This document shows, in pieces, positions 5,855 to 6,047 of a stretch of 6,047 bases of DNA; the first letter of the stretch is position 1; every line of letters starts with the position of its first letter. Source of the DNA: Mycobacterium sp. (GTDB taxonomy: Bacteria; Actinomycetota; Actinomycetes; Mycobacteriales; Mycobacteriaceae); assembly GCA_023264755.1 (NCBI GenBank), contig JAHFVB010000328.1, forward strand, positions 1 to 6,047. Direction: 5' to 3'. The notes beneath the pieces were generated by a model. It was not told the origin of the DNA. It saw only the letters and a list, made by a program, of their open reading frames with translations, and did no database searches. A program made the translations under genes and the position numbers.

Positions 5855-6046
5855 CTAGCGTCGTTCGGCGGCCATCGTCTTCGCGCGTCGTGTCTTCGCG
5901 CGTCGTGTCTTCGCGCGTCGTGTCTTCGCGCGCCGTGTCTTCGCGCGTCGTGTCTTCACGCGTCGTGTCTTCACGCGTCGTGTCTTCACGCGTCGTGTCT
6001 TCACGCGTCGTGTCTTCACGCGATGGGATGGCGGCGCATCATCGCG
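5855..6046 (-). CDS. Possible C-terminal end of a convergent gene with RR(A/V)KT pentapeptide repeats
   Basis: On the minus strand a frame is open from the window end to a TAG at 5857-5855, giving 63 residues. It begins RDDAPPSHRVKT, continues with about nine RR(A/V)KT pentapeptides and ends MAAERR. The strongly basic Arg/Lys tail resembles those of nucleic-acid-binding proteins in general appearance only; I do not recognise it. In this frame the copy-4 base change is silent (CGA to CGG, Arg), and the G/A difference is a conservative Ala/Val swap. The frame ends 13 bases from the stop of the convergent DUF1707 gene, a natural place for a gene end. Against it: CGA and ACA are uncommon codons in GC-rich mycobacteria, all three plus-strand frames are also open across the array, and no start or known domain is visible. 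It may be chance. Confidence 0.35.
   Translation of the reverse strand, partial: RDDAPPSHRVKTRRVKTRRVKTRRVKTRRVKTRRAKTRRAKTRRAKTRRAKTRRAKTMAAERR
5877..6022. repeat. 15-bp tandem repeat array, nearly ten copies (VNTR-like)
   Basis: The unit is TCTTCGCGCGTCGTG. Nine complete copies begin at 5878, 5893, 5908, 5923, 5938, 5953, 5968, 5983 and 5998. A 10-base partial copy follows at 6013-6022, and the match extends one base left to 5877. Copies 1-5 carry TTCGCG and copies 6-10 carry TTCACG. Copy 4 has one more change (GTCGTG to GCCGTG). The clean switch from G-type to A-type halfway indicates stepwise duplication of neighbouring units rather than independent point changes. In A-type copies, CACG-CGT-CGTG is a small perfect hairpin; the G-type replaces one A-T pair with a G-T wobble. 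The unit is five codons long, so copy-number changes keep frame. There are no unique spacers, so it is not a CRISPR array. Recent slippage-type expansion is likely. Confidence 0.95.
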
Positions 6047-6047
6047 T

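Noticed and set aside
5877..6022. CRISPR array
   Set aside because: Units are 15 bp and directly contiguous, with no unique spacers, and no cas gene is present.
5842..6047. Plus-strand coding continuation after the DUF1707 stop
   Set aside because: The frame stays open through the repeat array, but so do the other plus frames. There is no start codon with a ribosome binding site, and DUF1707-family proteins normally end where the TGA is.

Overview
The window is GC-rich with strong G/C preference at third codon positions. Its gene order is one I recognise from mycobacteria: accD2-accA2-fadE12-echA7 (Rv0974c to Rv0971c in Mycobacterium tuberculosis), followed by a DUF1707 protein like Rv0966c. 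It is probably a chromosomal segment of a Mycobacteriaceae member. The csoR-ctpV copper block that separates echA7 from the DUF1707 gene in M. tuberculosis is absent here, which leans towards an environmental Mycolicibacterium-type species. Assignment to the family rests on recall of gene order and motifs, not on a database search.

Layout. Bases 2-1114 hold the C-terminal two thirds of an acyl-CoA carboxylase beta subunit (carboxyltransferase). An 88-base gap follows, with a perfect 12-bp inverted repeat and then a strong ribosome binding site. Bases 1203-3185 encode the biotinylated alpha subunit. Bases 3182-4339 encode an acyl-CoA dehydrogenase whose start overlaps the preceding stop by four bases. 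Bases 4339-5106 encode a crotonase-family hydratase whose start shares one base with the preceding stop. These four genes look like one plus-strand operon. A 159-base intergenic region contains an imperfect 17-bp tandem repeat, a terminator-like hairpin and a plausible promoter. The DUF1707 gene (5266-5841) starts close behind that promoter and may be leaderless. The last 200 bases are dominated by a 15-bp tandem repeat with nearly ten copies. It lies inside a minus-strand reading frame that would give a protein ending in RR(A/V)KT pentapeptides.

How the genes work together. The dehydrogenase would make an alpha,beta-unsaturated acyl-CoA. The biotin-dependent carboxylase would carboxylate it at the gamma carbon, and the hydratase would hydrate the resulting glutaconyl-type CoA. 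This is the logic of leucine/isovalerate catabolism (liu) and acyclic terpene catabolism (atu). Three features agree with it: methylcrotonyl/geranyl-CoA-carboxylase-type motifs in the beta subunit, an isovaleryl-CoA-dehydrogenase-type catalytic glutamate in the dehydrogenase, and a LiuC/AtuE-like active site in the hydratase. The true substrate cannot be read from the sequence.

The metabolic genes are ordinary for mycobacteria. The least explained parts are the 15-bp repeat array and its overlapping minus-strand frame, the accD-accA hairpin, and the structured region around 5107-5265.
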